Shown here piece by piece: positions 11,234 through 23,336 of a stretch of DNA of 64,000 bases; position 1 is the first letter of the stretch; the number at the start of each line of letters is the position of its first letter. Under the pieces are notes generated by a model. The model was not told where the DNA came from. It did no database searches and saw nothing but the letters and a program-made list of their open reading frames with translations. Source of the DNA: Vigna angularis (Eukaryota > Streptophyta > Magnoliopsida > Fabales > Fabaceae); the NCBI RefSeq assembly GCF_016808095.1, contig NC_068979.1, positions 19,126,501-19,190,500 on the forward strand, written 5' to 3'. Position numbers and translations under genes: made by a program.

Positions 11234-11869
11234 CCCACTTATTTACGAAAATACCACCGGTCAATAATTTACGTTGGTTATTTGGTGGACCGACGTCTAC
11301 GGGGTGACGTTAAAGGCCAATTCTACACTAGTGCCCTTATCAACGTAGTCATATAAGATGCCCACCAGAGACATCTGACCAAAACCATTAACAATGTCTC
11401 TAATGCCCTCATGGCAGGATCCTAATCTGTTTAACTTCTTCCCGTGGGAGATCAACTTGATCTCCTCCCGTTCCTAAACAATAATATTTAATATAAAATT
11501 ATTTCAACTAAACAATAATCATTAAAATTAAAGTTTTGCACTTACCTGACCCTGCCATATCGCATAAGCAACATTGTAAATGTAATGTGTCAATACTGAA
11601 GCGTCTAATGGACCTCCAGGAAATCCACCTTCAGCAACATCCTCATGCTCCTCCTCCTGCTCAATATCATGCTCCTCAAATGCATGATCCTCAACTGCAT
11701 CCTCTCAAACCTCACATATTCATGGTCCTCAACATGAACATCAGACTCAGCTGCTCCACGTCTTCTGCGAGCAGAAGCAGTAGGTCTTCTCCTCTCACCC
11801 CGTGAGAAACTCTTTCTGCTATGTGAAGATGAACCTCCTTCAAGTATGAGTATCTATTTTTATTAACAA

Positions 11870-13800
11870 CATTACAAAAAAAATAACCAATTCAATTAAT
11901 TATACAATTAAAAATAATAATTAATTTATTTATATAAATAAATATTTATATAAATAACACTCTTTGTTATGCATCATCGTCACTCCTAGGTTGGTGCTGC
12001 ATTTTGATTTCTAACATCATGGCTCTCTCACTTAACTCTCCGTTTTGATTTCTAACACCACCCAATGCCAAGTCGCATAGTCTTCCTTATCTTTCTTTGT
12101 TTTCTTCTCCTATAATCAAACTTACGTACACCACTTCCCCAAAATACATGTTAATCCTCCACAACATCAAATGATTCTAGCCAATACATGCCTCAAATCA
12201 TCTTCCTAGGTTTGAAAACGCTTCACCACCCTTACTCTTCTTTATATCAATGACCCATGCATCAATTCCACTTCTCTTCTCATTTTATGAAACCACTCCC
12301 TTCCCTTTATGTACATTCCAAATACTTTTTTCTTACTCCTAGCTTCCTTCTCTTTTCCTTACCGTAAAACCAACTACTTATACCCTTTTTATATATCTAT
12401 TCTACTCTAATCCCTTGAGTACATCAAAAATCAACCCTCAATCACTTCTCTTAAATCACAAGCCTCCACTCATCCACCATAAGTTCTAAAAAACCATTCT
12501 AAATCACACACCTTCACCAAACAAAACTCCACCTTTTTCTCTACTTAACTCAACCACATAACACTCACTTTCTCCTCTTATCCAGCACCAATGTGAGAGT
12601 CGGAATGTTATTTACATAAATAAGATGTTATTATGCTACTAAACAACTGAACAACATATTCAAATATACCACAACATAGTAATATATACAAATATGGAGT
12701 ATAAGTCATGTACAATTTAGGTTGGAAAGAGACAGAGGAAAACATACGGGAAAGGTCGAAGAAGAAAATAGATAGCATACACAGAGGACAAACAGAGTTT
12801 AAAGACAAATCTATATTTGGTCGGATATGCAAAGTCGAAGGGCATGAATCGGATATGCAGATTTGATTCAGCCCCCTTCGCCTTTGCATATCCCACCAAA
12901 CGCAGATCATACCACCGTAACAACTTCTAATAATCTACACTACTATAACTACAACATAGTATCAAAATAAATATGACACAATCCACCAACCTTTGGCCAC
13001 CAACGAGAAGAAGCGAGAAGCTATGTTGTCTGTGTGCCCTGGAAGTAATGGAAGAACACGAACCTATGGAAGTAGTGGAAGCAGTGGTGGTGTGGTGTAT
13101 GTGTGCTGCCTGGAGTATGCGTCCAACCAATGAAAAAAGACGAAGAAGAGCAATTGTGTTGTGTGTGTGCTCGACTGAAATGAGATGCGAAAATTGTGTC
13201 TGGAAAATGAGATGCGAGGGTTTTTTCAAAAATGAGAAAGAGTGAAAGTGAGACAGTAAGATTTGAAAGCACCGTGAAGAATAAAAATTGACCAGTATAG
13301 AGAATTTTTGACCATTTAAATTATTTAAATATTAATAACCTTTTAAGTAAGGGTAAACTTGACATTCTGAAAATACTTGGAAGTGCAATATAAAATGTTT
13401 TGAGGTGTAAGGTGAATATCTCTGAGATGAATATTCTTTGACACAATTTTATCTAGATATGGGCTTTCCGGCCCAAAAAAAATAGGACCTATTGGACGCT
13501 ACCCAAACATAAGACTAGATCCATTTTAAAAAATAAAATTAACCTTTTCATAAATTAAAATTAAATATATGAAGCTAAAATTATAAGAATTTAAAGTTTT
13601 AAAATGACTATTATTTTTAATATTTCTTCAGAAGAAAAAATTAGAAAGTTTGACCAGAAAATAGATAGAATAACTTAACTTAAATCCAAATAATGGCCAA
13701 CCCAAGCCGCAATTTTTATTAATTTACTTAAAAAATAAGGGTCCAACGTTGAAAATGATAAACTTAGTCTTACAATTTCACGTTGTACACCTTAGTAGCT
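11870..13800. other. Non-coding spacer between transposon block and the U-box gene
   Basis: No supported gene. The 11990-12590 part is C/T/A-rich without a long frame. Short frames between 12600 and 13270 have low-complexity or simple composition and overlap on both strands, so none is called. A GGATATGCA motif recurs at about 12820 and 12852 with its inverse TGCATATCC near 12885. 13280-13790 is plain AT-rich DNA. Confidence 0.5.
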
Positions 13801-13852
13801 GTCGGCTCCCTCTCTCCAAGCACCTTCAAAAGCACGTTCGCTTTCCGGTTCT

Positions 13853-13992
13853 CACGCGCCACGCGTCACTCTCTCAAACACTTTCTCTCCACGGATCGAC
13901 ATAACCCCACGTGTCCCTTCATTAAAATCCCAAAACTCACAAACATCGAATCATAACTCGACGCGTGTCCCTCTTTACACTTCCTATAAATA
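13853..13992 (+). promoter_or_regulatory. Core promoter of the U-box gene: ABRE, CE3-like box, TATA
   Basis: CACGTGTC at 13908-13915 contains the ABRE core ACGTG. ACGCGTGTCC at 13961-13970, followed by CTC, nearly matches the cereal coupling element CE3. A further ACGCGTCAC lies at about 13861. TATAAATA at 13985-13992 is the TATA box. A TATA there puts the transcript start near 14015-14025, which bears on the choice of start codon. The box identities come from known plant motifs; activity is inferred. Confidence 0.6.
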
Positions 13993-14079
13993 TCCCAAAC
14001 CTACGTCCTCATGAAATCCAATCAAAACAAAGCAAAATACCATATTAACCAAACACAAAAGTACAACACAAACCTTTCC

Positions 14080-16161
14080 ATGATCCGAAACATAAGCCGG
14101 TCGGGTCGCCGGATACTAACTTTTCCGGCGGTTCATCCATGCGAAAGCATCGCTCCCTCTACTCTTCTCCCTTCACTCATCACTCTCTGCAAAGCTATCT
14201 CCTCTTTCCAGCACAGGTTATCGTGTTTTCCTTGCAACAAGCTAAACGCGAGAAACGCTATTCGTTTGACCCATCTTCTCCAACCTTTCCTTCGTGAAAT
14301 CCGAGACTGTCATTCGGGTCTTCCTGATCCTGCAACTCTGAGCCTCTCCGAGCTCCATTTAACCTTCCAGAAGCTTATTTTCCTTCTTGAAGATCTCTCC
14401 CGCGAAGGTGCCAAGCTTTACATGTTGATGGAATCGGATCGGGTTGCCACTCAATTTCGGGTCATATCAAGATCCATGGCCACTGCTTTAGACGTTTTCC
14501 CTTTCGGTTCTGTGGAGATCTCTGAGGAAACCAAAGAGCACGCTTTGCTGCTGAACGTACAAGCCAGGAAGGGCAGGTTTGAATTTGAGGAAGAAGATAA
14601 ACGGGTTGTGATGAGTGTTGTGTCGGGTTTGACCCGGTTCGAGAACCAGGTTGCTCCGGATGAGGGTGATCTGAGGTGGGTCATTGAGTATATTGGGGTT
14701 AAAGGGTGGAATGAGTGTAACAAAGAGGTGAAGTTTTTGGAGGGAGAAATTGGGTTTAAGGGCTCCGATGAGAAAAGGAACAAGGTGACACTTTTGAGTA
14801 GTTTGGTGGGGTTCATGAGTTATTGTAGATGCCTTGTGATGGAGGCTGTTGACTGTGAAGAGAGTAACAAAAAAATTGAGGGAACGAGAGAAAGTAGTAT
14901 TGAAAGTGAGATTGATCTGAGTTTGAGTTGTCTTAACCCGGATGATTTTCGATGTCCAATCTCTTTGGAACTGATGAGTGATCCAGTGACAATAGAGACA
15001 GGTCATACGTATGATCGTTCTTCAATTCTGAAGTGGTTCAGAAGTGGAAACTTGACGTGTCCTAACACAGCTAAAAGGCTTATCACCACTGAAATGGTTC
15101 CAAACTTAGTGCTTCGGAAGTTGATTCAGCAGTATTGCTATGCAAATGACATAAGCATTCCCTTTGTTGATTTGGGTCGTAGGAATCGTGAGGGTACTAG
15201 GAGAGTGGAGCCTGAGAGTGTAGCAGCAGAGGGAGCAATGAGAATGTTGGCTAGTTTTCTGAAAGGCAAGATTGAGAATGGAAGTGGGGAAGAGATGAAT
15301 AGAGGTGCATTTGAAATAAGGCTTATTTCCAAAACAAGCGTTTTCAATAGGTCTTGTTTGGTGGAAGCTGGTTTGGTTCCTCTTTTGTTGAGGTTGTTGT
15401 CATCGATGGATTCGTTGACTCAAGAGAATGCTGCAGCAGCCCTTCTAAACCTCTCAAAATGTGCAAAGAGTAGAAGTGTGATGGTTGAGAAATGGGGGTT
15501 GGAATTAATTGTTGGGGTTTTAAAGAAGGGTGTGAAGATGGAAGCTCGCCAGCATGCTGCTGCTGTGTTGTTTTACCTTAGTGCTGAGTATGGGAACCTG
15601 ATAGGGAAGGAGGCAGAAGCAATTCCAGCATTGATAAGGCTTGTCAAAGATGGCTCTTATCGAAGCAAGAAAAATGGGTTGGTTGCAATATTTGGTCTTC
15701 TTAAGCACCATGAAAATCATAAGAGGGTGGTGGAAGGTGGAGCAGTTCCTTTGCTAGTTGGTATCTTGAAAGGATCTGAAAATGAAGACCTAATCACAGA
15801 TTCTCTGGCAGTTCTGGCAAGTCTAGCAGAGAAGAGTGAGGGAATGTTAGCAATTATTGAGGAAGAGGGATTGCATGTAGCTGTTGAAATTTTGAGTTGT
15901 TCATCTTCGAGGGTGGGAAGGGAGCACTGTGTGGCCTTGTTGCTTTCTTTGTCTCTAAATGGTGGAGAGGAAGTGGTTGGTTATTTAGTGAAGAGTCCTT
16001 CTCTTATGGGATCATTGTATTCCCAAATAAGTGAAGGCACATCTCGAGCAAGGAAGAAAGCAAGTGCTCTCATTAGGGTCCTCCATGATTTTTATGAAAG
16101 GAGGTCCTCTGGCTTTAAGATTTCAGTAATTCCGCAAGAACAGTTCATTCATGTTCGGTAA
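14080..16161 (+). CDS. PUB19: U-box / ARM-repeat E3 ubiquitin ligase, PUB18/PUB19 type
   Basis: This is an intronless gene of 693 codons. The frame is open back to an ATG at 14011, but that lies only 26 bp after the start of the TATA box. The second ATG (14080) starts MIRNISRSGRRILTF, as in PUB18/PUB19 proteins, and gives the family length (about 690 aa). Domains: an N-terminal helical UND region (about 25-230), then the U-box (about 288-362) with DDFRCPISLELMSDPVTIET, GHTYDRSSILKWF and CPNT. ARM repeats fill 410-660 (for example LVPLLLRLLSS, ENAAAALLNLS, ARQHAAAVLFYLS). The U-box recruits an E2 and transfers ubiquitin; the ARM part binds substrates. In Arabidopsis, PUB18 and PUB19 damp abscisic-acid and drought responses, which fits the promoter boxes. 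Which of the two paralogues this matches cannot be settled by eye. Confidence 0.93.
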   Translation: MIRNISRSGRRILTFPAVHPCESIAPSTLLPSLITLCKAISSFQHRLSCFPCNKLNARNAIRLTHLLQPFLREIRDCHSGLPDPATLSLSELHLTFQKLIFLLEDLSREGAKLYMLMESDRVATQFRVISRSMATALDVFPFGSVEISEETKEHALLLNVQARKGRFEFEEEDKRVVMSVVSGLTRFENQVAPDEGDLRWVIEYIGVKGWNECNKEVKFLEGEIGFKGSDEKRNKVTLLSSLVGFMSYCRCLVMEAVDCEESNKKIEGTRESSIESEIDLSLSCLNPDDFRCPISLELMSDPVTIETGHTYDRSSILKWFRSGNLTCPNTAKRLITTEMVPNLVLRKLIQQYCYANDISIPFVDLGRRNREGTRRVEPESVAAEGAMRMLASFLKGKIENGSGEEMNRGAFEIRLISKTSVFNRSCLVEAGLVPLLLRLLSSMDSLTQENAAAALLNLSKCAKSRSVMVEKWGLELIVGVLKKGVKMEARQHAAAVLFYLSAEYGNLIGKEAEAIPALIRLVKDGSYRSKKNGLVAIFGLLKHHENHKRVVEGGAVPLLVGILKGSENEDLITDSLAVLASLAEKSEGMLAIIEEEGLHVAVEILSCSSSRVGREHCVALLLSLSLNGGEEVVGYLVKSPSLMGSLYSQISEGTSRARKKASALIRVLHDFYERRSSGFKISVIPQEQFIHVR

Positions 16162-17786
16162 CCCAGGATTTTTTGTTCACCTGGGTATTCTTTATTTGTT
16201 TGAAATTGTAGATACCCTTGTATAAATCTGCTTGTTTTTTTATTTTTTACTCAATATTATTGGCTCAAGTTTTATAGAGCTAATAATTTTATCGGCTTCT
16301 GCTTTGCACTTGTACAAATTACTGTACTTCACTGATTTGTATTAATTGAATAAGATTTTATCATGTTTATTAATCAGGAATAAATTCTTTCTTTTTTTCT
16401 TGTCTCCAAGATTTGATGAGCCTTTGTTTCTTTCTCCTGGTATACTGCCCTGTAACTGCAAGGGTGGAGGTGCAACTCAAGTGTGGGTTCTGATTTAAGC
16501 TGAAAAGGAGAAAAAGATTGCTGGTCAGCATTGTTACTCTTTTCTTGTAATTTGATTATAGATTAATTTTTTTTCATTTAAAAATAATTATAAATAAACA
16601 ATTAAAAAAATAATTAAAATTATTTCACTTTTTCACTATTATTTTCTTTTATGTACTTCTTCACTTTCCCTCAAAGAGAAGCTAAGTTCTATGCTCACTT
16701 TTCTAATTTCCTAAGCCAAGACCACGGAACTTCAAGTGAAAATGCTTTTTTAAATCCAGCAAAGCTGACCTTTTTCTCAGTAAAATAATTAATTTACTCA
16801 CTGTTATAAAAAATTACAAGTAGTTTTAGCTTTGTTTTTGCCGAGTATCAGTTAGATCTTTAACACTAAGAATTAAATTCAATAATAAATATTAAATTCG
16901 AAACTTACGATCTTATATATATCATATGACCAATGTAAACAGAGATATTCCGGGACTGGGGAATTTTTGTCTTTCATCCTTAGTGAATAAGAAATTGGGC
17001 GCCAACAATTCCAAAACTTAGAACAAATTAGGAATAGCAAATCTACTTTTTTCGCTGTAACAGGAACAGAATTTTGACATGTAATAATCATACTTAACCA
17101 AATTAAGCAAGATAAAATTTTGGAACAAAATGTTGTGTATTTAGTTGTGACAAAACTCAATGGCTAATATGAAATCTATACATAATCTTAAAGCAAGAAT
17201 ATTTTTTTTCCGACAGCATTCTTGAGTGTTAAAATTAGAAATTCAGCCACATTACATCGTCTATCAATATAACAAATACAAGTAAATATTTCACTTGTCC
17301 TTTTGACATACCCGAAAAGTAATGTTTAAATCCAGCCCGGGAGCAAGTACAAATCACAAATTACTTCCCAACAGAATTTTGGCTCTCTTTTTTACTGTGA
17401 CAATGTAAACACTGGACTTTCAAGAATCATGATATTCATTCGATAGATCAAGGCTGCAAGCTGATTAAAAAGTAAATTGGACTTCCTACTGAACCGGTAC
17501 GTGAGACCAGACGTAAAGAAGTCACATAAGAATAAAATAAAGGTGAAGTATTAACGAAAGCACAAGTCCAGGATAATTATCAAAAAATTTAAAGTTCTAA
17601 ACTATTCACATGACAAAAATTGCCACCAGATTCTCATGGATGACAGGTTTATCCGAATAACTACTTGAATGTTGAAGCAATTTTACGATAATGCAGCCAT
17701 TTTACAATTTAGGGTAGAGCCATGTCAAGGGTCACGGTATCAATCCAATAGAAAAAGTGACGAAACAACATACAATAACTGAAAAA
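16162..17786. other. Intergenic, convergent 3' ends of the U-box gene and RBM25
   Basis: It holds the 3' untranslated regions of both neighbours. AATAAG/AATAAA-like signals at about 16348 and 16379 could serve the U-box gene. The rest is AT-rich with only short spurious frames. Confidence 0.6.
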
Positions 17787-20700
17787 TCATGATTTTGACC
17801 TCAGAGCTAGACCTGTCTCTACCTTCTTTATTTCAAAGATAAGCATCCTCCACATCTTCAGAACGAACATTTCAGCCTCTTCGTCCAAAATAATCTGAAG
17901 ACGCTCAAGCATTTGGGATGCTTTCACATGTTCTTGTGTACTAGAAACAATATAATCTATCAATGTAGTCTCTTCTTCCCCCAAAAACTCTTTGATTTTC
18001 TTTGAAATCCACGGTCTCATTCTTTCATGTAGTTGATGCTGAAAATGAGCATAATATAAAAATAAAAATTTAGAACACAACATCATTTTCTACCTTTCGG
18101 ACTGCACAAACCGAAAAAATAAAAAACATTTATAAACAATAGTAGTTTATACATAAACAACTATAGTGCAAGAGCAGTTCCACTCACTGAGCACGAAAGA
18201 AGCAATCTTCAAAATTACAAAAATATAAAGCTTAATTACGTTCCTAAAAAGATGAGAAGGTCCCTATCTAGCATCCTTTCATTTTTATATTTGTTACTGT
18301 AAATCTCAAAATGTACAATCCTTTGCAAAAGGACACGTTTTTCTAGGCTCCCAGAAGAGTTCCTTCCACACACAGATATTACAATGCTTCAACCTTACAG
18401 GATTACAGCTAATGGCCCCAAAAAAGTGATCAAGGTATATAGACTCCTCAAATTTCTGTTGTTTTTCTAGGCTCATAGAACAGTTCCTCCCACACACAAC
18501 TACTACAATGCCTCAAACTTTTGGTCAACAACCTTACACAATTACACTAACGCACAAAAAAATGATAAAGGTATACTAGTCTGGCTCACAAGCCAAATGA
18601 AATATAGATAAGCCAACTCTTCTTTATTGGTTCAAAATCAAATAATTACAAATCAAAATCTGCACATTAGTATCACATACCTTATCATATACTGCCCAAT
18701 CTATCTCATACGAGAACAACTCCTCCTTGGTCTTCGGTATCATATCAATCAATTGTTTAGCATCCAAAAGCCTCTTGTTATCAGAAGTCTTAAGTTTCTC
18801 CGATCCATGATCTCGATCCCTGTCACGTTCAGGAATTCTCTCCTTGTTTTCATCTCTGTTGTGAGTACCATCTTCATCATTTCTGTCCCTATCACGGTGA
18901 TTAGACTTATCATTTGAACGCCTACTTCTATCCCGTTCTCCATCCAGCTTATCTTCCTTGAAATTTGTACTGGATATACGCTTTGCAAATTCGGCAGCAG
19001 CGGCCAAATTTGGTGGTGTTGGACCAGGCACTGTAGGTTGAACAGCCTGCAATTCTTCAGTTGAGTAATCAATTGGAACCAATGGCCTCATTTTTTTGTC
19101 CTTGTGTGCATCATCATCCTCCTCTTCATGGAAAACAGAAGGCACAGTTGTTCTTTTCCCTGAACCAACTAGGCCAAATCCCAATTTTTTTGTAGGAGCA
19201 TTACCTTGTGTATCAGTTGGAGCAACTATAGTTAATTCATCACTGGTGACATTTAGTACATTCCCATCACCTGTCATTTCAAAGAATACTACTTTTAATA
19301 GTATGAAAGAGAGACAAGAAACCACAATTGTGAATACATATGAAAATTACCAGTATGATCTTCACGACTATAATCAGCTACAATATCTTGTTCAGTAATA
19401 TTGCCTTTGACTTCATTAGTAACCTCTTCAGTAATCATATTTTCATTACCACCATTTACCACATGCTCAGTTAATAGTTTTAAAGCATCTCTTTGCCGCT
19501 TTTGTTCCTCCTCGGCCTTCTTCTTAGCCTCAGCAATTTCTTCCTCTTCCTTTAGTTTGTCAAGCATGTCATCTTCCTTCTCACGTGACCTCTTCTTCCT
19601 CTTCTCCTCTATCGCACTTCTTCGCCACCTCTTCCTAGAATCTTCATCCTCATCCTCTTCATCATAAAGTATCTCCTTTCTCCTTTTACGTTCCCTTTCC
19701 TTTTCCTTCTCTTTTTCATATTGGCGCTCTTTCTCTTTCTCTCGTTCTCTATACTCCCATTCCTTCAAATATGCTTCATATTGACGTTCAGCCTCCTCAA
19801 TTCTTCGTCTTTGTTCCCTCTCTTTCCGAACACGTTCCCGCTCTGCTTCTCTCTCGTATCTTTCAAGTTCTCTTTCCTTTTCTCGTTTTAATTCCCTATC
19901 TCGGTCCCTCTCTCTGCTTTTTCTGTCATGTCTTCTATCAGGGCTTTCAGACCTATCCCGTTCACTGCTAGGTTTATCACTGTTTGTCTCTTTCTCACCT
20001 TTATTTTCAGCAGATTCTACACAATTTCAAAAGAAAAGTCTCAGAATAATAATAAATTGACAAATAAAAGAGATAAAGGTATCCTGACAATAAAATATAG
20101 CCCTTTTGTGTCTACAGTCAACAGAGAATAGATACACGGATTTTTCCCTCACCATTCTTCTCTGTATCAACAGAGTCTCCCTCTCTTGTTTTAACAGGTT
20201 GTTCTGAGGTTAAACTCACAGAACCATCACCAGTTGGCTGTGCAGGTGGTGGAGGCAAAGGTCTTGTCTTCAACCTTTCCTCTATCATCTTTGTGATCTT
20301 TTCTAAAGCCTCACGATCCCCTTCTCTATCTTCATCAGTGACAATCCCAAAGTTTGTCACATCATGGGATTCCTTATTTACTGATTCACTATCCACTTTA
20401 TTTGAGGATTCTTTCTCTGCCTTTGTACCCTCATTTGCATTAGAAGTTTGTTCACCTTCATCTTTTTCAACTACTCCTGCCTGACTTTCTTTGTTCAAGT
20501 TCTCAGCTTTTTTCTGAACATATCGCTCCAGGTGTTCTTTCATGGCTTGATTGACGTTGACCTGTTAAAAAATATATAATAAATGGTTAAGATCGTTAAT
20601 TGTACAAGGGAAACAATGTAATGTGTCAGCATAACTTTTAATATAAGAATTACAGGTCTTGTTCAAATAAATTTTATGCACTTTACTTGGAAAAATGCAG

Positions 20701-23336
20701 ATGCAATACTACATACAATAATAGAGCTCAACACACATGGTATGCACCAAACAGATACTTCAAAAACATAACCAGTATACCAATTCCGCATAGCCCTTAA
20801 AAATAAAAGAGAGACTCACAAGTCTATGTGTAGAACCCATCATGTCAACAATTTCAAGAAACCACTACATAAATACAAAGGAAGTACCAATCTTTTTTGT
20901 TTGCACGTCAGTGGCAAACTTAATATAAAAGTAGTCAAAGATGAGACATACCTTCAGTTCTTGTCCGTCAATATTCAATTTAGTAAGGAGTCTCAAGGCA
21001 CGGAGAACCCCTTCTGCAGACTCAAACTCATAAAACCCAAAACTGGTAGGAGTTCCAGTGGATAAATCTTGAGGACGTTTCCAGGTCTTGATAGTTCCAC
21101 ATAACTTAAAGGAAATAAAAGAATCAGTATGTTTATAAATTATACATAAGGTTCTAAGACACCTATTGTCTAGTACATACGAAAAAAATGCTGGGAAGAG
21201 AATAATGGAGAAAAGTTTTTTTTAATTAAAAGACATGCTAAAAAGTTTATACTAACTAGACAGTTTTAAAAAAAGGACAAATAAAAAAGAAAACCACAAA
21301 AATTAAGTTGATTTAGTGTTTTCTCAAAGACAAAAGTAGCTTCTGAAAAAGCCCTAAACATGTTGCATGACAGAAACACTTGTCCTAAATAACCAAACCC
21401 TGCTCCCACCCAAGTAAAGAACAAATTTAAAAAGTTTACTTGAAGGAGAGAGAGCATGAACTCATTTTCCACAGTTGATGCAATCTTGCCAATGTAAACT
21501 GTGTTTTGAGGCTTCTCAGCTGGGGTAGCACTAGGGGCTACCATTGGTCTGACAACAGGAGGAATAATTGGGCGAACAGTAGGGATCCCTGCTACAGGTG
21601 GGCGTGACATTGGAGGTATGTTAACTGCTCCAGGAGGGCGTGGGGGAAAGACAGGACGAATCATAGTTCCATAAGGAGGGGGGTAACGAGGAATTCCTGT
21701 ACAGAGTAGAAAAACATCTATGCAAATATATTAGAGCAGATTATGAATAAATATAGATGCATCATAAACAAATCAGTATAACACTAAAGATATATGCCAG
21801 AAAAAAATGTGACAAGAACAATGGAATGATGTTACCACACATCAAAAGCATAACAGAGATGGCAGCACAGCCAACAATCACCAGCTGAAATGACAACCTG
21901 AAGAGAATAATAACAAATTCTATCGAGTTTGAAATTCACACAATGTGTTAAAAGTGCTTACCTTTGTCTGACAACTTGAAACATAGCAGGCTTCTCAAAC
22001 TATCCCATCCACCAATAGCAAATAGTAACTTGCATAATCTTATGGTATGTATGGTTTAATAAGAAGAAATTTTAGTTGAATTATATGTTCTTTTTTATAC
22101 AGCAGCATGCCTTGCAGCATAAAAAATTAAATGAAACTGCAATAGAGAGAAAAGATTGCAATACCTCATGACACAAGGCCAACGTGTGCATTCATTCAGT
22201 TGCAAACATTGTCGGTTTCTGGAATTCATAAAGCCATTGAAGGGAAAGTACTCTTATAACTAGCAGAAAGTGGCCTACTAAAACGAGAGCACGACACAAC
22301 CATACATTATTTATATCGACAAAAGAACAATCACTCTTTCATTTATTTTTTTGTCAGCAATGCTCCTTATAATCTTCATTTCCAATACCATAAAAGACAA
22401 GACAAGCTAGAGACCGGGCAAATATGTGCATACCAAAAAATGAGTTGTTTGTAGAGAGATGTCTTTAAGCAATATGAAGCCCTCCAACCTTTCTCAATGA
22501 ATTCAATCAAGACACTGTAGGAGAAAACATCCTGTCAACGATACCCCTTATCTAACCATTAAGAACTCTCTCAAATCTCTCCAAACCCACTCTTCCAAAA
22601 CAAACGCTTCCCCCTCATAAAAACCATAACAGCTATGCTATCCAGAGCTGCCTTCTACAGTCAGCACTCACCGCACACACTCACTCAATAATAACAGTCT
22701 TCACACATTTCACAGCTAATAATAACCATCACGCAGTAAAAAACACGTGGAAAATTGACGATAAGTATAATTCCAAATTCATAAAACATTGAGACAACCA
22801 TCGAACCAGCGCTATATTAAATTAAATCAAATTAAATGCAAATTCACCGAAACAAAAGGAACAAGGAATAATTGAATGAATGACCCACCCGCGGGAGTTA
22901 CGGACGGAGCTGGAGGGTAACCGTTAGGGATCGGAGTGAATGGTCGCATGGCAGGATTGCCGGGTTGAACCTGGTATGACATCATCGGCTGCATCTGCTG
23001 CGGAGTGGCGGCGCTGGCCACGCCAGGAGGCGGAACGGCAGGGTTTTGGTAGACAGGGTGGGGCGCCGGGACAGGGGAGAATTGCGGCACCTGCGGAGCA
23101 AGCGGGCGGAATGAGGGAGGGAGAACGCCAGGGACCTGCGGCGTAGTGCCGGCCTGAAAGAGTAGGGCGGGCGGTGGAGGGAGCAGCGTTGGATTGGGAT
23201 TAGGGTTTGCAGCGAGGGGCGTAGATGAAGGTGGTGTTGAGGATTGGGGGAGTGGATCGGGTGGGTTGGGAAGTGCAGATTCGGAGGGTTGAGGATTGGG
23301 AGGTAGGGTCGCAGGGGAAGAGGCGGAATCCGCCAT
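17787..23336 (-). CDS. RBM25: RBM25 homologue: RRM plus PWI-domain splicing factor, seven exons
   Basis: Exons (5' to 3'): 23336-22889, 21696-21440, 21104-20952, 20561-20153, 20016-19351, 19270-18681, 18038-17787. All junctions are GT-AG and keep frame (phases 1,0,0,1,1,0), giving 924 aa, close to plant RBM25 length (about 900). Residues 1-205 are Pro-rich (PPPGVASAATP). An RRM lies at about 212-288 with TVYIGKI (RNP2) and FGFYEFES (RNP1). An acidic Lys/Glu/Ser linker follows, then an Arg/Glu/Asp-rich stretch (about 440-560) typical of U1-linked splicing factors. The C-terminal PWI domain (about 815-915) contains MRPWISKKIKEFLGEEE. Human RBM25 associates with U1 snRNP and exon-complex factors to steer alternative splicing; Arabidopsis RBM25 acts in ABA-linked splicing. 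A nuclear location is expected. No break was found. Confidence 0.96.

Larger units (their letters stand above)
7589..11333 (-). mobile_element. Complete CACTA (En/Spm-type) element, 3745 bp, TSD CCC
   Basis: The inverted termini are CACTAGTGCAGAA on the left and CACTAGTGTAGAA (reverse complement) on the right. They are flanked by the 3-bp duplication CCC at 586-588 and 334-336 of their kilobases (7586-7588, 11334-11336). Both subterminal zones are packed with TAGACGTCGG-like repeats (7605-7910; 10870-11310). The internal minus-strand gene has a coiled-coil/DUF8039-like part (9960-9431) and Ulp1-like peptidase exons (about 9160-8260). No part of a TNP2-like transposase is visible, so the element is presumably mobilised in trans. 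The strand given is that of its cargo gene. Confidence 0.93.
6490..11860 (-). pseudogene. Plant mobile domain (PMD/MAIN-like) gene, split by a CACTA element
   Basis: The minus-strand coding pieces are 11860-11334 and 7588-6490. The 5' part is an Arg/Ser/Glu-rich leader (11540-11810). After it come a SLVGILYDYVDKG segment (about 11380-11334) and, across the CACTA, a HFETSNFHLPVGEMSVTLDD segment (7560-7490). Then come LLHLPI, a RYALGIVALAYMYEQLGDP segment (7210-7120) and a HFPERVLRWFEFQQSIPRDP segment (about 6730-6660). This order is typical of the aminotransferase-like plant mobile domain family, found both in host genes (MAIN) and inside Mutator and Gypsy elements. Removing the CACTA and one CCC leaves the frame open across the junction. 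Stops near 7300, 6885 and 6766 and an intron near 7070-6985 make it a decayed copy. The adjacent MULE fragment suggests a transposon-borne rather than host copy. Confidence 0.75.

Noticed and set aside
14011..14079. 23-residue N-terminal extension of the PUB19-like protein
   Set aside because: The upstream ATG is too close to the TATA box and the extension is Lys/Asn/Gln-rich, unlike family N-termini that begin at Met 14080.
22940..23146. Plus-strand frame opposite RBM25 exon 1
   Set aside because: Shadow of the Pro-rich coding exon on the other strand.
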